Assembly (NCBI RefSeq): GCF_018614205.1
Contig: NZ_JAGGOS010000056.1
Coordinates: forward strand, 1 to 50,438
Length of the DNA stretch: 50,438 nt
Reading direction: 5' to 3'
Source: Streptomyces sp. ISL-36
GTDB lineage: Bacteria; Actinomycetota; Actinomycetes; Streptomycetales; Streptomycetaceae
A program made the position numbers and the translations under genes. The notes beneath the pieces were generated by a model that was not told the DNA's origin, did no database searches, and was given only the letters and a program-made list of their open reading frames with translations. Of the stretch, positions 37,806-46,925 are shown in pieces (position 1 is the first letter of the stretch; every line of letters starts with the position of its first letter).

Positions 37806-39080
37806 TTACTTCCAGTCCTTCAGGAGCTTGCGGTAGGCGTCACCCGTGGCCTTGGCTCCCTTGTCCGGAGTGGTCTGACCGGTGAGGACCTTGGTGTACT
37901 CGGTGACCAGCGGGGCGAAGAGGCTGCCGGTCTCGGGAATCCAGGGGCGCTCGACGGCCTTGTCGACGACCGGCTTGAAGAAGCCGATCATCTCGTTGCT
38001 CGCGACCTCGGGCTTGATGTACACGGACTCGCGGGTCGGCAGCAGGCTCAGCTCGGTGGCGATCTTGCCCTGCGTCTCGGCGGAGGTCATGTACTCGGCG
38101 AAGGCGTAGGAGGCGGGCAGGTTCTTGGAGCCCGCGTAGACGGCGAGGTTGTGACCGCCCTGCGGGGCGCCCTGACCGGCGGAACCGGCGGGGACCGGCG
38201 CGATGCCGAGGTTCGCCTTGTCGGTGAACTCCTTGCCGGCGTAGGTGTCGGCGACGGCCCACGGGCCGTTGATCATCATGGCGACCTTGCCTTCCTTGAA
38301 GGCGGTCTGCATGTTGTTCCAGCCGTCCGTGGCGTCGGTCTTGGCGGCGCCGGAGTCGACCAGGTCCTTGACGGTGGTCAGGGCCTTCACACCGGCGGCG
38401 TTGTCGACGGTGACCGTCTTGGAGTCGGCGTTGACCAGGTCGCCGCCCTCGCCGTAGAGGAAGGAGAGGAACCAGTACGCGTCGTCGCCGCGCAGGTAGA
38501 GACCGGTCTTGCCGGTCTTCTCCTTGATCTTGGCGGAGACGGTCTTCAGCTCGGCGATGGTCTTGGGGACCTCGACACCGGCCTCCTTGAAGATCTTCTT
38601 GTTGTAGAAGATGCCCATGGAGTCGATGACCTGCGGCACGGCGTAGGTCTTGCCGTTGTACTTCGTGGAGGCGGCGGCCTGCTTGAGGAAGTCGCCCTCG
38701 TTCTTCAGCGCCGCGGTGCCGTCGAGCGGCGCCAGGTAGCCGAGGTCCGCGAACTCGGGGGTCCAGGCGACCTCGGAGCGGATGACGTCGGGGGCGCCGG
38801 AGCCGGACTGGGCGGCGTTCTTGAACTTGTTCTGCGCCTCACCGAACGGCACGTTCACGTACTTGACGGTGACCTTCGGGTGCTTCTTGGTGAAGTCCTC
38901 GGCGACCTTCTTGAAGACCTTGTCCTCGGAACCGACGGTGGAGGTGTCCCACCAGGTGACGGTGCCGGACAGCTCGCCCGAGCCGTTCGTACCGCCGGCG
39001 TTGCCGTCGTCACTTCCGCACGCCGCCAGGGTCACGCCCAGGGCCGCGACCAGCGCGGTGGCCGCTATGCCACGCCGCAT
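37806..39080 (-). CDS. malE: MalE, maltodextrin-binding lipoprotein
   Basis: 424 aa. The signal peptide ends in the lipobox LAAC (C21), so the protein is anchored to the outer membrane face. The mature part is a periplasmic-binding-protein fold of the extracellular solute-binding family 1 (GELSGTVTWWDTSTVGSEDK, VIDSMGIFYNKKIFKEAGVE, PQGGHNLAVY, SAETQGKIATELSLLPTR). It captures maltose/maltodextrin for MalFG. It is the first gene of the unit; the upstream gap to the divergent glucosidase holds a cluster of CTTGCAG-like operators. Confidence 0.95.
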   Translation of the reverse strand: MRRGIAATALVAALGVTLAACGSDDGNAGGTNGSGELSGTVTWWDTSTVGSEDKVFKKVAEDFTKKHPKVTVKYVNVPFGEAQNKFKNAAQSGSGAPDVIRSEVAWTPEFADLGYLAPLDGTAALKNEGDFLKQAAASTKYNGKTYAVPQVIDSMGIFYNKKIFKEAGVEVPKTIAELKTVSAKIKEKTGKTGLYLRGDDAYWFLSFLYGEGGDLVNADSKTVTVDNAAGVKALTTVKDLVDSGAAKTDATDGWNNMQTAFKEGKVAMMINGPWAVADTYAGKEFTDKANLGIAPVPAGSAGQGAPQGGHNLAVYAGSKNLPASYAFAEYMTSAETQGKIATELSLLPTRESVYIKPEVASNEMIGFFKPVVDKAVERPWIPETGSLFAPLVTEYTKVLTGQTTPDKGAKATGDAYRKLLKDWK

Positions 39081-39199
39081 GTGAACTCCTTCAGAACGAT
39101 CCCGGGTGAACGAGGGGGAAGACCTTCCTCATGCGACCGCTCCCTCGCGGCGCGCCGGGTTGCCAGGAACGTAACAGGGTTGAAAACGCGCCGAAAGAG

Positions 39200-39340
39200 C
39201 TTGCGGGAAATTTCTGCAAGGACCGGGGATCGTTACATCCGCGTGTCCCGAAGGTTGCCGAGGAGTCGCTTGACAGTGGGAAAGGAGGCGGTCTTGCGGC
39301 GGCCGGGACAGGCTGCAAGCCTTTGCGTCATCACTTGCAG
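39200..39340. promoter_or_regulatory. MalR-type operator cluster in the malE / glucosidase intergenic region
   Basis: Five CTTGCAG-like heptamers: CTTGCGG 39200-39206, CTGCAAG 39214-39220, CTTGCGG 39293-39299, CTGCAAG 39313-39319 and CTTGCAG 39334-39340. The first two form an inverted pair. The gap (39081-39416, 336 nt) is divergent and holds both promoters. Two more copies (CTTGCAA 39456, CTTGCGA 39466) lie inside the start of the second glucosidase gene. Confidence 0.75.
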
Positions 39341-39416
39341 GACCGTTTCATGACCGGCCTGACCTCGTTGTCAGTACGACGACCAGCACCCGGAACATGC
39401 GAGAGGGACACCGCAC

Positions 39417-41123
39417 ATGGCCCACGAGCTCACCTCCACGCCGCCGACCGCCGCCCTTGCAACTCCTTGCGACAGCTCCGTGGAGTGGTGGCGGGATGCC
39501 GTCATCTACCAGGTGTACGTCCGTTCCTTCGCGGACAGCGACGGCGACGGGATCGGGGACCTGCGCGGAGCCCGGGAACGGCTCGCGCACGTGGCCGGGC
39601 TCGGCGCGGACGCGGTCTGGCTGACCCCGTTCTACGCCTCCCCGCAGGCGGACGGGGGGTACGACGTGGCCGACTACCGGGCCGTCGATCCGGTCTTCGG
39701 GGACCTGGCCGACGCCGACGACCTGGTGCGCGCGGCGCACGCGCTGGGCCTGCGGGTCATCGTGGACATCGTCCCCAACCACACCTCGGCGCGGCACCCC
39801 TGGTTCGAGGCGGCCCTGGCCGGGGTGGGCCGGGACCGCTACGTCTTCCGCCCGGGCCGCGGGCCGGGCGGCGCCGAGCCCCCCAACGACTGGGAGTCCG
39901 TCTTCGGCGGGCCCGCCTGGACGAGGGTCGACGACGGCACCTGGTACCTCCACCTCTTCGCGCCCGAGCAGCCGGACCTGAACTGGAAGAACGAGCAGGT
40001 ACGGGCCGAGTTCGACTCCGTGCTCCGCTTCTGGCTCGACCTGGGCGTCGACGGGTTCCGGATCGACGTGGCCCACGGCATGGTCAAGGCGGAGGGGCTG
40101 CCCGACATCGGGCACGGGCAGCAGGCGAAGCTGATCGGCATCCAGCGGCTGCCCTTCTTCGACCAGGACGGGGTGCACGAGATCCACCGCCACTGGCGGC
40201 GCCTCCTGGAGTCGTACGGCCCCGACCGCATCGGGGTCGCGGAGGCCTGGGCGCCGACGCCGGAGCGCCTCGCCCTGTACGTACGGCCGAACGAACTGCA
40301 CCAGGCGTTCAACTTCCAGTTCCTCAACTGCGTCTGGGACGCGGCCGCGCTGCGGGCGGTCGTGGAGGAGTCGCTGCGGGCCACGGCGTCGGTGGGGGCG
40401 CCGACGACCTGGGTGCTCTCCAACCACGACGTGGTCCGGCACACCACGCGGTACGGCAGCCTCGCGCGGGCCCGGGCGGCGGCGCTGCTGATGCTGGCGC
40501 TGCCGGGGTCGGCGTACGTCTACCAGGGCGAGGAGCTGGGGCTGCCCGAGGTCACCGACCTGCCGGGCGAGCTCCGCCAGGACCCGGCGTTCCTGCGGGG
40601 GGACGGACAGGACGGGCTGCGCGACGGCTGCCGGGTCCCGCTGCCGTGGTCCGCCGAGGGCCCGTCGTACGGCTTCGGCCCGGCCGGCTCCTGGCTGCCG
40701 CAGCCCCCCGAGTGGGCCGACCTGAGCGTGGCGGCCCAGACAGGCGACCCGGGCTCCACGCTGGAGCTCTACCGCGCGGCCCTCCGGATCCGCCGCGACC
40801 ATCCGGCCCTCGGCGCGGGCGACGGGGTCGAGTGGCTGGACGCCCCGGAGGGCGTCCTCGCCTTCCGGCGCCGCTCGGCGTCGGGCGATGTGGTGGTCGC
40901 CCTGAACACGGGTGCGCGGGAGGCGGCCCTCACCCTGCCGGAGCCGGGGTCGCTCCTGCTGAGCAGCGCGTCCCGCACCGACGAGGAAGGGGCCGGTGCG
41001 GGAGCGCGGCCGGCGTCCACCGGACCGGTACTGCCCTCGCCCGCGGGCGAGTCCGCGCCCGCCGCCGCGGGAGCGCGGACCGCCCGGGTTCCCGCCGAGT
41101 CCTCCGTTTGGTGGGCAATCTGA
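39417..41123 (+). CDS. Second GH13 alpha-glucosidase, divergent from malE
   Basis: 568 aa, cytoplasmic. GH13 motifs: DIVPNH, nucleophile D217 in DGFRIDVAHG, acid E276 in VAEAW, and D338 in LSNHD. It is a close paralogue of the glucosidase at 34140 over the whole catalytic domain, but about 17 residues are missing after NHDVVRHTTR. An Ala/Gly/Pro-rich stretch (about 510-560) is inserted before the shared end SSVWWAI. It is followed after 25 nt by the LacI gene at 41149. In S. coelicolor malR directly faces malE (from memory), so this glucosidase looks like an extra copy between malR and malE. Confidence 0.92.
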   Translation: MAHELTSTPPTAALATPCDSSVEWWRDAVIYQVYVRSFADSDGDGIGDLRGARERLAHVAGLGADAVWLTPFYASPQADGGYDVADYRAVDPVFGDLADADDLVRAAHALGLRVIVDIVPNHTSARHPWFEAALAGVGRDRYVFRPGRGPGGAEPPNDWESVFGGPAWTRVDDGTWYLHLFAPEQPDLNWKNEQVRAEFDSVLRFWLDLGVDGFRIDVAHGMVKAEGLPDIGHGQQAKLIGIQRLPFFDQDGVHEIHRHWRRLLESYGPDRIGVAEAWAPTPERLALYVRPNELHQAFNFQFLNCVWDAAALRAVVEESLRATASVGAPTTWVLSNHDVVRHTTRYGSLARARAAALLMLALPGSAYVYQGEELGLPEVTDLPGELRQDPAFLRGDGQDGLRDGCRVPLPWSAEGPSYGFGPAGSWLPQPPEWADLSVAAQTGDPGSTLELYRAALRIRRDHPALGAGDGVEWLDAPEGVLAFRRRSASGDVVVALNTGAREAALTLPEPGSLLLSSASRTDEEGAGAGARPASTGPVLPSPAGESAPAAAGARTARVPAESSVWWAI

Positions 41124-41148
41124 CGTGCGACCGGTACAGTCCAATCCC

Positions 41149-42177
41149 ATGACCGCGCGGCTTGCCGACATCGCAGCCCAGGCGGGGGTCAGTGAAGCCA
41201 CAGTCAGCCGCGTGCTCAACGGCAAGCCCGGTGTGGCCTCGGCCACCCGTGAGTCCGTGCTTGCCGCTCTCGACGTCCTCGGATACGAGCGGCCGGTACG
41301 CCTGCGTCAGCGCAGTGCCGGCCTCGTCGGGCTGATAACCCCCGAACTGGACAACCCGATCTTTCCCGCCCTCGCGCAGGTCATCGGGCAGGCCCTGACC
41401 CGTCAGGGCTACACCCCCGTCCTCGCCACCCAGACACCGGGCGGCTCCACCGAGGACGAGCTGACCGACATGCTCGTCGAGCGCGGGGTCTCCGGGATCA
41501 TCTTCGTCTCCGGACTCCACGCCGACACCACCGCCGACATGACGCGCTACGACCAGCTGCGCGGCAAGGGTGTCCCGTACGTCCTGATCAACGGCTTCTC
41601 CCCCAAGGTCCAGGCCCCCTTCGTCTCGCCCGACGACCGGGCCGCGATGCAGCTGGCCGTGACGCACCTGGCCGCGCTCGGCCACACCCGGATCGGGCTC
41701 GCGGTGGGGCCCAAGCGGTTCGTGCCGGTGCTCCGCAAGATCGAGGGGTTCCAGCGGGGCATGAAGGAGCGGCTCGGGCTCTCCCCGGAGGAGTCCGAGC
41801 CGCTGATCCAGCACTCGCTGTACACCCTGGAGGGCGGGCAGGCCGCCGCCGGCGCCCTGATCTCCGCCGGCTGCACCGCCATCGTCTGCGCCAGCGACAT
41901 GATGGCGCTGGGAGCCATCCGCGCCGCCCGGCAGCAGGGGCTGCACGTCCCCAAGGATGTCTCGGTGGTCGGCTTCGACGACTCCCCGCTCATAGCGTTC
42001 ACCGATCCGCCGCTGACCACCATCCGCCAGCCCGTGCAGGCGATGGGCCAGGCGGCGGTCAGGGCGCTGCTCGAAGAGGTCGGCGGGACGCCGGCTCCGC
42101 ACAGTGAGTTCGTCTTCATGCCCGAGCTGGTCGTTCGCGGTTCAACGGCTTCCGGTCCGAGCCAGGGAAACCCCTGA
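41149..42177 (+). CDS. malR: MalR, LacI family maltose repressor
   Basis: 342 aa. HTH at the very N-terminus (RLADIAAQAGVSEATVSRVL), then the LacI core (LVGLITPELDNPIFPALAQV ... DVSVVGFDDSPLIAFTDPPLT). I identify it with MalR/Reg1 because the sequence closely follows the S. coelicolor repressor as I remember it. It starts 25 nt after the second glucosidase. No Shine-Dalgarno is seen; TACAGT (41135-41140) lies 8 nt before the ATG, so a leaderless transcript from its own promoter is likely in addition to read-through. It should repress malEFG, both glucosidases and the amylase. Confidence 0.92.
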   Translation: MTARLADIAAQAGVSEATVSRVLNGKPGVASATRESVLAALDVLGYERPVRLRQRSAGLVGLITPELDNPIFPALAQVIGQALTRQGYTPVLATQTPGGSTEDELTDMLVERGVSGIIFVSGLHADTTADMTRYDQLRGKGVPYVLINGFSPKVQAPFVSPDDRAAMQLAVTHLAALGHTRIGLAVGPKRFVPVLRKIEGFQRGMKERLGLSPEESEPLIQHSLYTLEGGQAAAGALISAGCTAIVCASDMMALGAIRAARQQGLHVPKDVSVVGFDDSPLIAFTDPPLTTIRQPVQAMGQAAVRALLEEVGGTPAPHSEFVFMPELVVRGSTASGPSQGNP

Positions 42178-42180
42178 TAT

Positions 42181-42210
42181 TCCGCCCTCCGACGTCGTAC
42201 TCAGGGCGGA
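42181..42210 (+). terminator. Terminator after malR
   Basis: TCCGCCCT (42181-42188) and AGGGCGGA (42203-42210) pair over 8 bp with a 14-nt loop, immediately after the malR stop. Confidence 0.7.
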
Positions 42211-42279
42211 GCGTGTGCGCCCCGAACCCGACCGGGGGATGATCGGACGAGGGGCGGGGATCTGGCAGACTCTCCTCCT

Positions 42280-43191
42280 ATGGGTGAAGCGACCGTGAAG
42301 AGTTTGGAAGGCCGGACGGCGGCCACCCCGTCACCCATGCCGGACGGTGGCGGAGTGCGGGCCCGCCTGCGCGCGCCGCGCAGTCCCCGGATCTGGTTCG
42401 AGATCCTCCTCATCGGCGTCAGCTACTGGACGTACTCGCTCATCCGCAACGCGGTACCGGAGCAGAAGGCCCAGGCGCTGCGGAACGCCGACTGGATCTG
42501 GCAGGCCGAGGACGCCCTGGGGCTGGCCTTCGAACAGACCGTCAACCATGCCGTCAACTCGGTGACATGGCTGATCGTGTCGATGAACTACTACTACGCC
42601 ACCCTGCACTTCGTCGTGACGATCGGTGTGCTCGTCTGGCTGTACCGCTGGCAGCCGGGACGCTACGCCGCGTCGCGAACGGTCCTGTTCGCCACCACCG
42701 GTGTGGCCCTGGTCGGCTACTACCTGTATCCGCTCGCACCGCCCCGGCTGATGAACGGCCAGAACTTCGTCGACACGGTCCTGGTGCACCACACCTGGGG
42801 CTCGATGGCCTCGGGCAACCTCAAGCACATGTCGAACCAGTACGCGGCGATGCCGTCGATGCACATCGGCTGGTCGCTCTGGTGCGGTCTGATCATCTTC
42901 GCCCTCGCCTCCGCGCCCTGGGCGCGGGTTCTGGGGCTGCTCTACCCGGCCGCGACCCTGGTCGTGATCGTGGCCACCGCCAACCACTTCTGGCTGGACG
43001 CGGTGGGCGGCATGATGTGCCTGGCCTTCGGTTTCGCCGTCTCGTACGTCTGGTACGGGGCGCTCCCGCAGGGCCTGCCCAAGCTGGTGGAGCCCGCGAA
43101 GCCGGTCGCGCGGGGTGGGCCGGACGGTCCGCCCCCGTCGTCGGAGGCGGACCGGGATCCGGCCGCGGAGAAGGTCAGCTCCGGTATGTGA
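42280..43191 (+). CDS. PAP2 superfamily membrane protein
   Basis: 303 aa with a basic N-terminal tail, several transmembrane helices from about residue 40 (WFEILLIGVSYWTYSLI), and a hydrophilic C-terminal tail. The phosphatase signatures are YYLYPLAPPRLM, MPSMHIGWSLW (PSxH) and ANHFWLDAVGG (HxxxD), typical of the PAP2 superfamily members related to inositol-phosphorylceramide synthases. It may transfer or remove lipid phosphate groups. CAGACT (42266-42271) lies 8 nt before the ATG, again hinting at a leaderless start. Its 3' end overlaps the amidohydrolase stop by 17 nt. Confidence 0.88.
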   Translation: MGEATVKSLEGRTAATPSPMPDGGGVRARLRAPRSPRIWFEILLIGVSYWTYSLIRNAVPEQKAQALRNADWIWQAEDALGLAFEQTVNHAVNSVTWLIVSMNYYYATLHFVVTIGVLVWLYRWQPGRYAASRTVLFATTGVALVGYYLYPLAPPRLMNGQNFVDTVLVHHTWGSMASGNLKHMSNQYAAMPSMHIGWSLWCGLIIFALASAPWARVLGLLYPAATLVVIVATANHFWLDAVGGMMCLAFGFAVSYVWYGALPQGLPKLVEPAKPVARGGPDGPPPSSEADRDPAAEKVSSGM

Positions 43192-44743
43192 TCCGGCCGC
43201 CGGCCACCGTGAGGCGGATCGGTGCCTGCTCGGTCTCGTCGGCCGGGGCGGTCACCGGGTCGACGGTGAACGCGGTCAGGTCGGCCCGCAGGCCGGGGGC
43301 GATCCGCCCGGCGACCCCTTCCTCCCCCGCCGCGACCGCCGCGTGGGTGGTCATCCCCTCCAGCGCCATCAGGCCGGTCAGGCCGTGCCGCGCCGAGGCC
43401 GCGCCCCGGGGCGCCTGGGCGGTGGCGAGGACCTGACGGGCGTCGTGGTGCGCGATGGGCCAGTCCGAGCCGAGCGCGAGGTACGCGCCGGCGTCCCGCA
43501 GGTCACGACAGCGCCAGGCGCGCTCCGCCCGCTCCTCGCCGAGCCGCTTGGACCACTCGTCGGTGTGGTCGGCGCGGGTGTACGCGGTGTGTGGGGGCTG
43601 CATCGAGGCGACGACGCCCAGCGCGGCGAACCGGCCGAGCTGGCTGTCGGGGACGGTCTCGATGTGCTCGATCCGGTGCCGGGGTCCCCCGGGCCCGAAG
43701 GACTCCACGGTGTCGAGGACGTGCCGGACGGCCGCGTCCCCGATGGCGTGCGTGGCCGTGCCGACGCCGGCCTCGTGGAGGTGGCGTACGGCGGCGGTGT
43801 AGGCGGCCGGGTCGGGCCAGAAGGCGTCGGTGCCCTGGCCGTGGCAGTCGGCGTGCTCCAGCCAGGCGGTGCCGCCTTCGACGGTGCCGTCCATGAAGAA
43901 CTTCACGCCGCCGACCCGCCACAGGCGCCCGGCCCGCTTCTGGAGCCGTGCCAGCTCCTCCAGCTCCGACCGGTCGGCGCCGGGCATGCACCAGGGGGCG
44001 AGCCGAAGCCGCAGCGGCAGGTCGCCGTCCTCCTCCAGGGCGGTGAGCAGGCCGGGGACGTCGTGACCGCCGAGGTCCATGACATGGGCGCCGGTCAGAC
44101 CGGTGGCGGCCATGGAGCTCAGCAGGTCGACGAGCCGGTCGCGCCGCTCGGCGTAGGGCTGGGCGGGCAGCAGCGGGGTCATCAGGTCCATGGCGGCGTG
44201 CTCGATCAGATGGCCGGTGGGCCGCCCCTGGGCGTCGCAGACGATCTCGGAGCGCTGGGGGAAGGCGCGGGGCCCGTCGATGCCCGCTGCCTTGAGCGCC
44301 GTGGCACTGACGAGGACGGAGTGCCCGTCGTAGAGCCGCAGGTGGGCGGGGGCGCCGCCGAGCACGTCGTCGATGAGGTCGTGGTGGATGGGCCGGCCGC
44401 CGAAGACGTTGTGGTCGAGGCCCGCGCCGACGACCCAGCCGTCGCGGCGCTCGGCGCGGGCCAGCACGGCCCGCAGCTCGTCGAGGTCGCGTATGGCGGA
44501 GAGGTCCGTGCCGGTGCACATCTCCAGGCCCCACACGGGGTGGCTGTGGGCGTCGGTGAGGCCGGGGGTGAGGGTGGCGCCGGCGAGGTCGATCGTCTCG
44601 GTGCCGGGTCCGCACCAGGTTCGGGCGTCGGTGTCGTCACCCACGGCGTTGATCAGTCCGTCGTGGACGGCGACAGCGGTGTGGCCGGTGAGTCCCGGGG
44701 TGCGGACGCGGGCGTTGACGAGGACGAGGTCGGGTGCGGGCAC
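43175..44743 (-). CDS. Amidohydrolase family protein (YtcJ-like)
   Basis: 522 aa from GTG 44743 (AAGGAG 8 nt upstream). Metal-site motifs are DAHSHP (HxH, near 65), DMGTVEG-like FFMDGTVEG, THAIGDAA and HRIEHIETV, and SDWPIA at the C-terminal end of the barrel. This is the amidohydrolase 3 (YtcJ) type; substrate unknown. The gene lies in the same orientation as the APC permease upstream and its start codon is inside the permease 3' end (91-nt overlap), suggesting uptake and hydrolysis of the same compound. Confidence 0.92.
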   Translation of the reverse strand: MPAPDLVLVNARVRTPGLTGHTAVAVHDGLINAVGDDTDARTWCGPGTETIDLAGATLTPGLTDAHSHPVWGLEMCTGTDLSAIRDLDELRAVLARAERRDGWVVGAGLDHNVFGGRPIHHDLIDDVLGGAPAHLRLYDGHSVLVSATALKAAGIDGPRAFPQRSEIVCDAQGRPTGHLIEHAAMDLMTPLLPAQPYAERRDRLVDLLSSMAATGLTGAHVMDLGGHDVPGLLTALEEDGDLPLRLRLAPWCMPGADRSELEELARLQKRAGRLWRVGGVKFFMDGTVEGGTAWLEHADCHGQGTDAFWPDPAAYTAAVRHLHEAGVGTATHAIGDAAVRHVLDTVESFGPGGPRHRIEHIETVPDSQLGRFAALGVVASMQPPHTAYTRADHTDEWSKRLGEERAERAWRCRDLRDAGAYLALGSDWPIAHHDARQVLATAQAPRGAASARHGLTGLMALEGMTTHAAVAAGEEGVAGRIAPGLRADLTAFTVDPVTAPADETEQAPIRLTVAGGRITYRS

Positions 44744-46197
44744 GACGGCTGTTCTCCTTCGGTGACATCGGGTTCGGCGGCGAAGTTCGCGTAGACCTCG
44801 GGGCGGGTGCGGCGCAGCCGGTACGCGAGGAGCAACCCGAGGAGGAAGACGCCGGGGACGAGGGCGACGAGGACGGTGTTGACGGTGGTGGAGGCGCCGG
44901 TGAAGACGTCGATCTTGGAGATGACCAGGGCGATGGCGCCGGCCAGCAGCAGGGCCGCGGCGACGGGTGCGACGACGGTGCGCAGGACGCCCTCGTCGTG
45001 GCGGACGCGGCGGAAGTAGAACGGGATGGCGAGCGCGGCGAGGAGCTGGAGGGCCATCAGACCGATGCCGCCGGGGGTGTTCACCCAGAGCAGCAGCTGG
45101 GTGTACGGGTCGGCGCCGGCGGCCGCGAAAGCGAGGACGACCGCGAGGCCGAGGACGGTCTGGGCGATGCCGGCGACGTACGGGGAGCGGTGACGGGGGT
45201 GGATCTTGCCGAAGACGGGGGGCAGGACGCCCTCCTCGGCGAGGGCGAGGCCGTAGCGGTTGATCGCGTTGTGGAAGGCCAGGAGGGAGGCGAGGACGCT
45301 GGTGACGATGAAGACGTGCATCAGGTCCGCGGCCCAGCCGCCGACGTAGGTGGTGATGGCGGCGAAGAAGAGTCCGCCGGTGTCACCGGCCGCTGCCTCG
45401 ACGACCTTGTCGTCGCCGAAGGCCTGGATGACGGTCCAGACGATGAAGGCGTAGAAGAGGCCGAGGAAGCAGACGGCGATGTAGGTGGCGCGCGGGATGG
45501 TGCGGGCGGGGTCGCGTGCCTCGCGCCGGTAGATCACGGTCGACTCGAAGCCGGTGAAGGCGGTGAACGCGAAGGCGAGGACGGCGGCGCTGCCGGGGAC
45601 CAGGATGTTGCCGGGCGTGAAGGAGGCCAGGGAGAGGCCGTCCGCGCCGCCCTCGATCAGCACGCCGCCGGCGAGCAGGACGAGGATGCCTGTCTCGGCG
45701 ACGAGCAGCACGCCGAGGACCTTGGCGCCGAAGTCGATGGAGCGGAAGCCGCCGTACCAGATGAGCAGCAGCCCGGCGAGGGAGACGGGGAGCCAGGGGA
45801 TGTCGACGCCCCACAGGGCGTGGCCGGTGTCGGCGGTGGCGGTGCCCAGCAGGCCGTAGACGCCGATCTCCATACCGTTGTAGCCGAGCATGGCGAGCAG
45901 GGCGGCGGCGATGCCGACCGGCTTGCCGAGCCCGCGGGTGATGTACGCGTAGAAGGCGCCGCCGCTCTTGACGTGGCGGCTCATGGTCGTGAATCCGACG
46001 GCGAAGACGGCCAGCGTGATGCCGGCGAGGAGATAACCGGCGGGGGCTCCGATGCCGCCGAGGACGATGGCGATCGGGGCGACGCCGGCCATGACGGTGA
46101 GCGGGGCGGCGGCGGAGACCACGAAGAAGGAGATGTCGGCGGTGGAGAGTGTGCCGGTTCTCAGCCCCTCGGGCGCGTCGGAGGTGGATGTGGACAT
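44653..46197 (-). CDS. APC family amino acid/amine permease
   Basis: 514 aa from ATG 46197. About 12 membrane segments; the N-terminus ADISFFVVSAAAPLTVMAGV, the YITRGLGKPVGIAAALLAML segment and FTAFTGFESTVIYRREARDP are typical of APC/AAT-type permeases. The last 30 codons (PTSSSSTPASAPRDSPATPL...) run into the amidohydrolase coding region in another frame and look non-native, so the original stop near EGEQPS was probably lost. The same TetR operator region controls the gene, which is divergent from the TetR gene at 46302. Confidence 0.9.
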   Translation of the reverse strand: MSTSTSDAPEGLRTGTLSTADISFFVVSAAAPLTVMAGVAPIAIVLGGIGAPAGYLLAGITLAVFAVGFTTMSRHVKSGGAFYAYITRGLGKPVGIAAALLAMLGYNGMEIGVYGLLGTATADTGHALWGVDIPWLPVSLAGLLLIWYGGFRSIDFGAKVLGVLLVAETGILVLLAGGVLIEGGADGLSLASFTPGNILVPGSAAVLAFAFTAFTGFESTVIYRREARDPARTIPRATYIAVCFLGLFYAFIVWTVIQAFGDDKVVEAAAGDTGGLFFAAITTYVGGWAADLMHVFIVTSVLASLLAFHNAINRYGLALAEEGVLPPVFGKIHPRHRSPYVAGIAQTVLGLAVVLAFAAAGADPYTQLLLWVNTPGGIGLMALQLLAALAIPFYFRRVRHDEGVLRTVVAPVAAALLLAGAIALVISKIDVFTGASTTVNTVLVALVPGVFLLGLLLAYRLRRTRPEVYANFAAEPDVTEGEQPSCPHPTSSSSTPASAPRDSPATPLSPSTTD

Positions 46198-46223
46198 GGG
46201 TGGGGAAGCCCTTCCGCGGCAGG

Positions 46224-46244
46224 AAACCTAAAGGCTTTCGGTTT
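46224..46244. promoter_or_regulatory. Palindromic TetR operator between permease and tetR
   Basis: A 21-bp imperfect palindrome with outer arms AAACC (46224-46228) and GGTTT (46240-46244) and inner AAAG / CTTT. It lies in the 104-nt gap between the divergent permease and tetR starts. AT-rich against the local sequence. Confidence 0.65.
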
Positions 46245-46301
46245 GCGGCAATGTAGCCTCCGACACGGCGTACGGGAAGACCTCACAGAGAGAGCGGGGA
46301 C

Positions 46302-46907
46302 ATGGGACGGCCGCGGACCCCCTTGCTGGACCGGGAGCGCATCACCACGACGGCGCTCCGACTCGTCGACGAGCAGGGGGAGTTCAGCGTCCCGCAGATC
46401 GCCAGGAAGCTCGGTGTGCAGACCGGATCGCTGTACCACCACGTGGACGGCCGGGGCGGGGTCGTCGAGCTGATGCGCGAGCGGGTCTGCGACGCGATCG
46501 ACGGCGGCACCCTGGATCTGGAGCCCTGGGACGCGGCCATGGCGGCGTGGGCGCGCTCCTACCGCTCGGCTTTCGCCGCGCACCCCCGGGTGATCCCGAT
46601 GCTGATGACCTCGCCGGTGCGGGCCCCGAAGGTGCTCGCCCAGTACGAACGCGCGGTCGGCCGGCTGCTCGCCGCCGGGTTCGGGAAGGCCGACGTGATG
46701 AACGTGATCGTCGCGCTGGAGAACCTGGTCCTGGGCTCGGCGCTCGATCTGGCGGCCCCGGAGACGATGTGGGAGCTCCCCGACGACGCCACGACTCCGC
46801 TCCTGGCAGAGGCCCTGGCGGCGGCGGGCCCGGCGCGCGCGGACGCGGCGTTCGAACTGGCTCTGGGGGCGTTCCTGGCGCACTGCCGGGGGTTGCTGGA
46901 CGGCTGA
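46302..46907 (+). CDS. TetR family transcriptional regulator
   Basis: 201 aa. Helix-turn-helix FSVPQIARKLGVQTGSLYHHVDG at about 27-50, following MGRPRTPLLDRERITTTALR. The C-terminal domain belongs to the TetR_C group (AAMAAWARSYRSAFAAHPRV, then RLLAAGFGKADVMNVIVALE). It is divergent from the permease-amidohydrolase unit and the palindrome at 46224 lies between, so it probably represses these genes and itself. A Shine-Dalgarno-like AGAGAG precedes the ATG. Confidence 0.92.
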   Translation: MGRPRTPLLDRERITTTALRLVDEQGEFSVPQIARKLGVQTGSLYHHVDGRGGVVELMRERVCDAIDGGTLDLEPWDAAMAAWARSYRSAFAAHPRVIPMLMTSPVRAPKVLAQYERAVGRLLAAGFGKADVMNVIVALENLVLGSALDLAAPETMWELPDDATTPLLAEALAAAGPARADAAFELALGAFLAHCRGLLDG

Positions 46908-46925
46908 GGGGCCCGCCGCCCCGGG

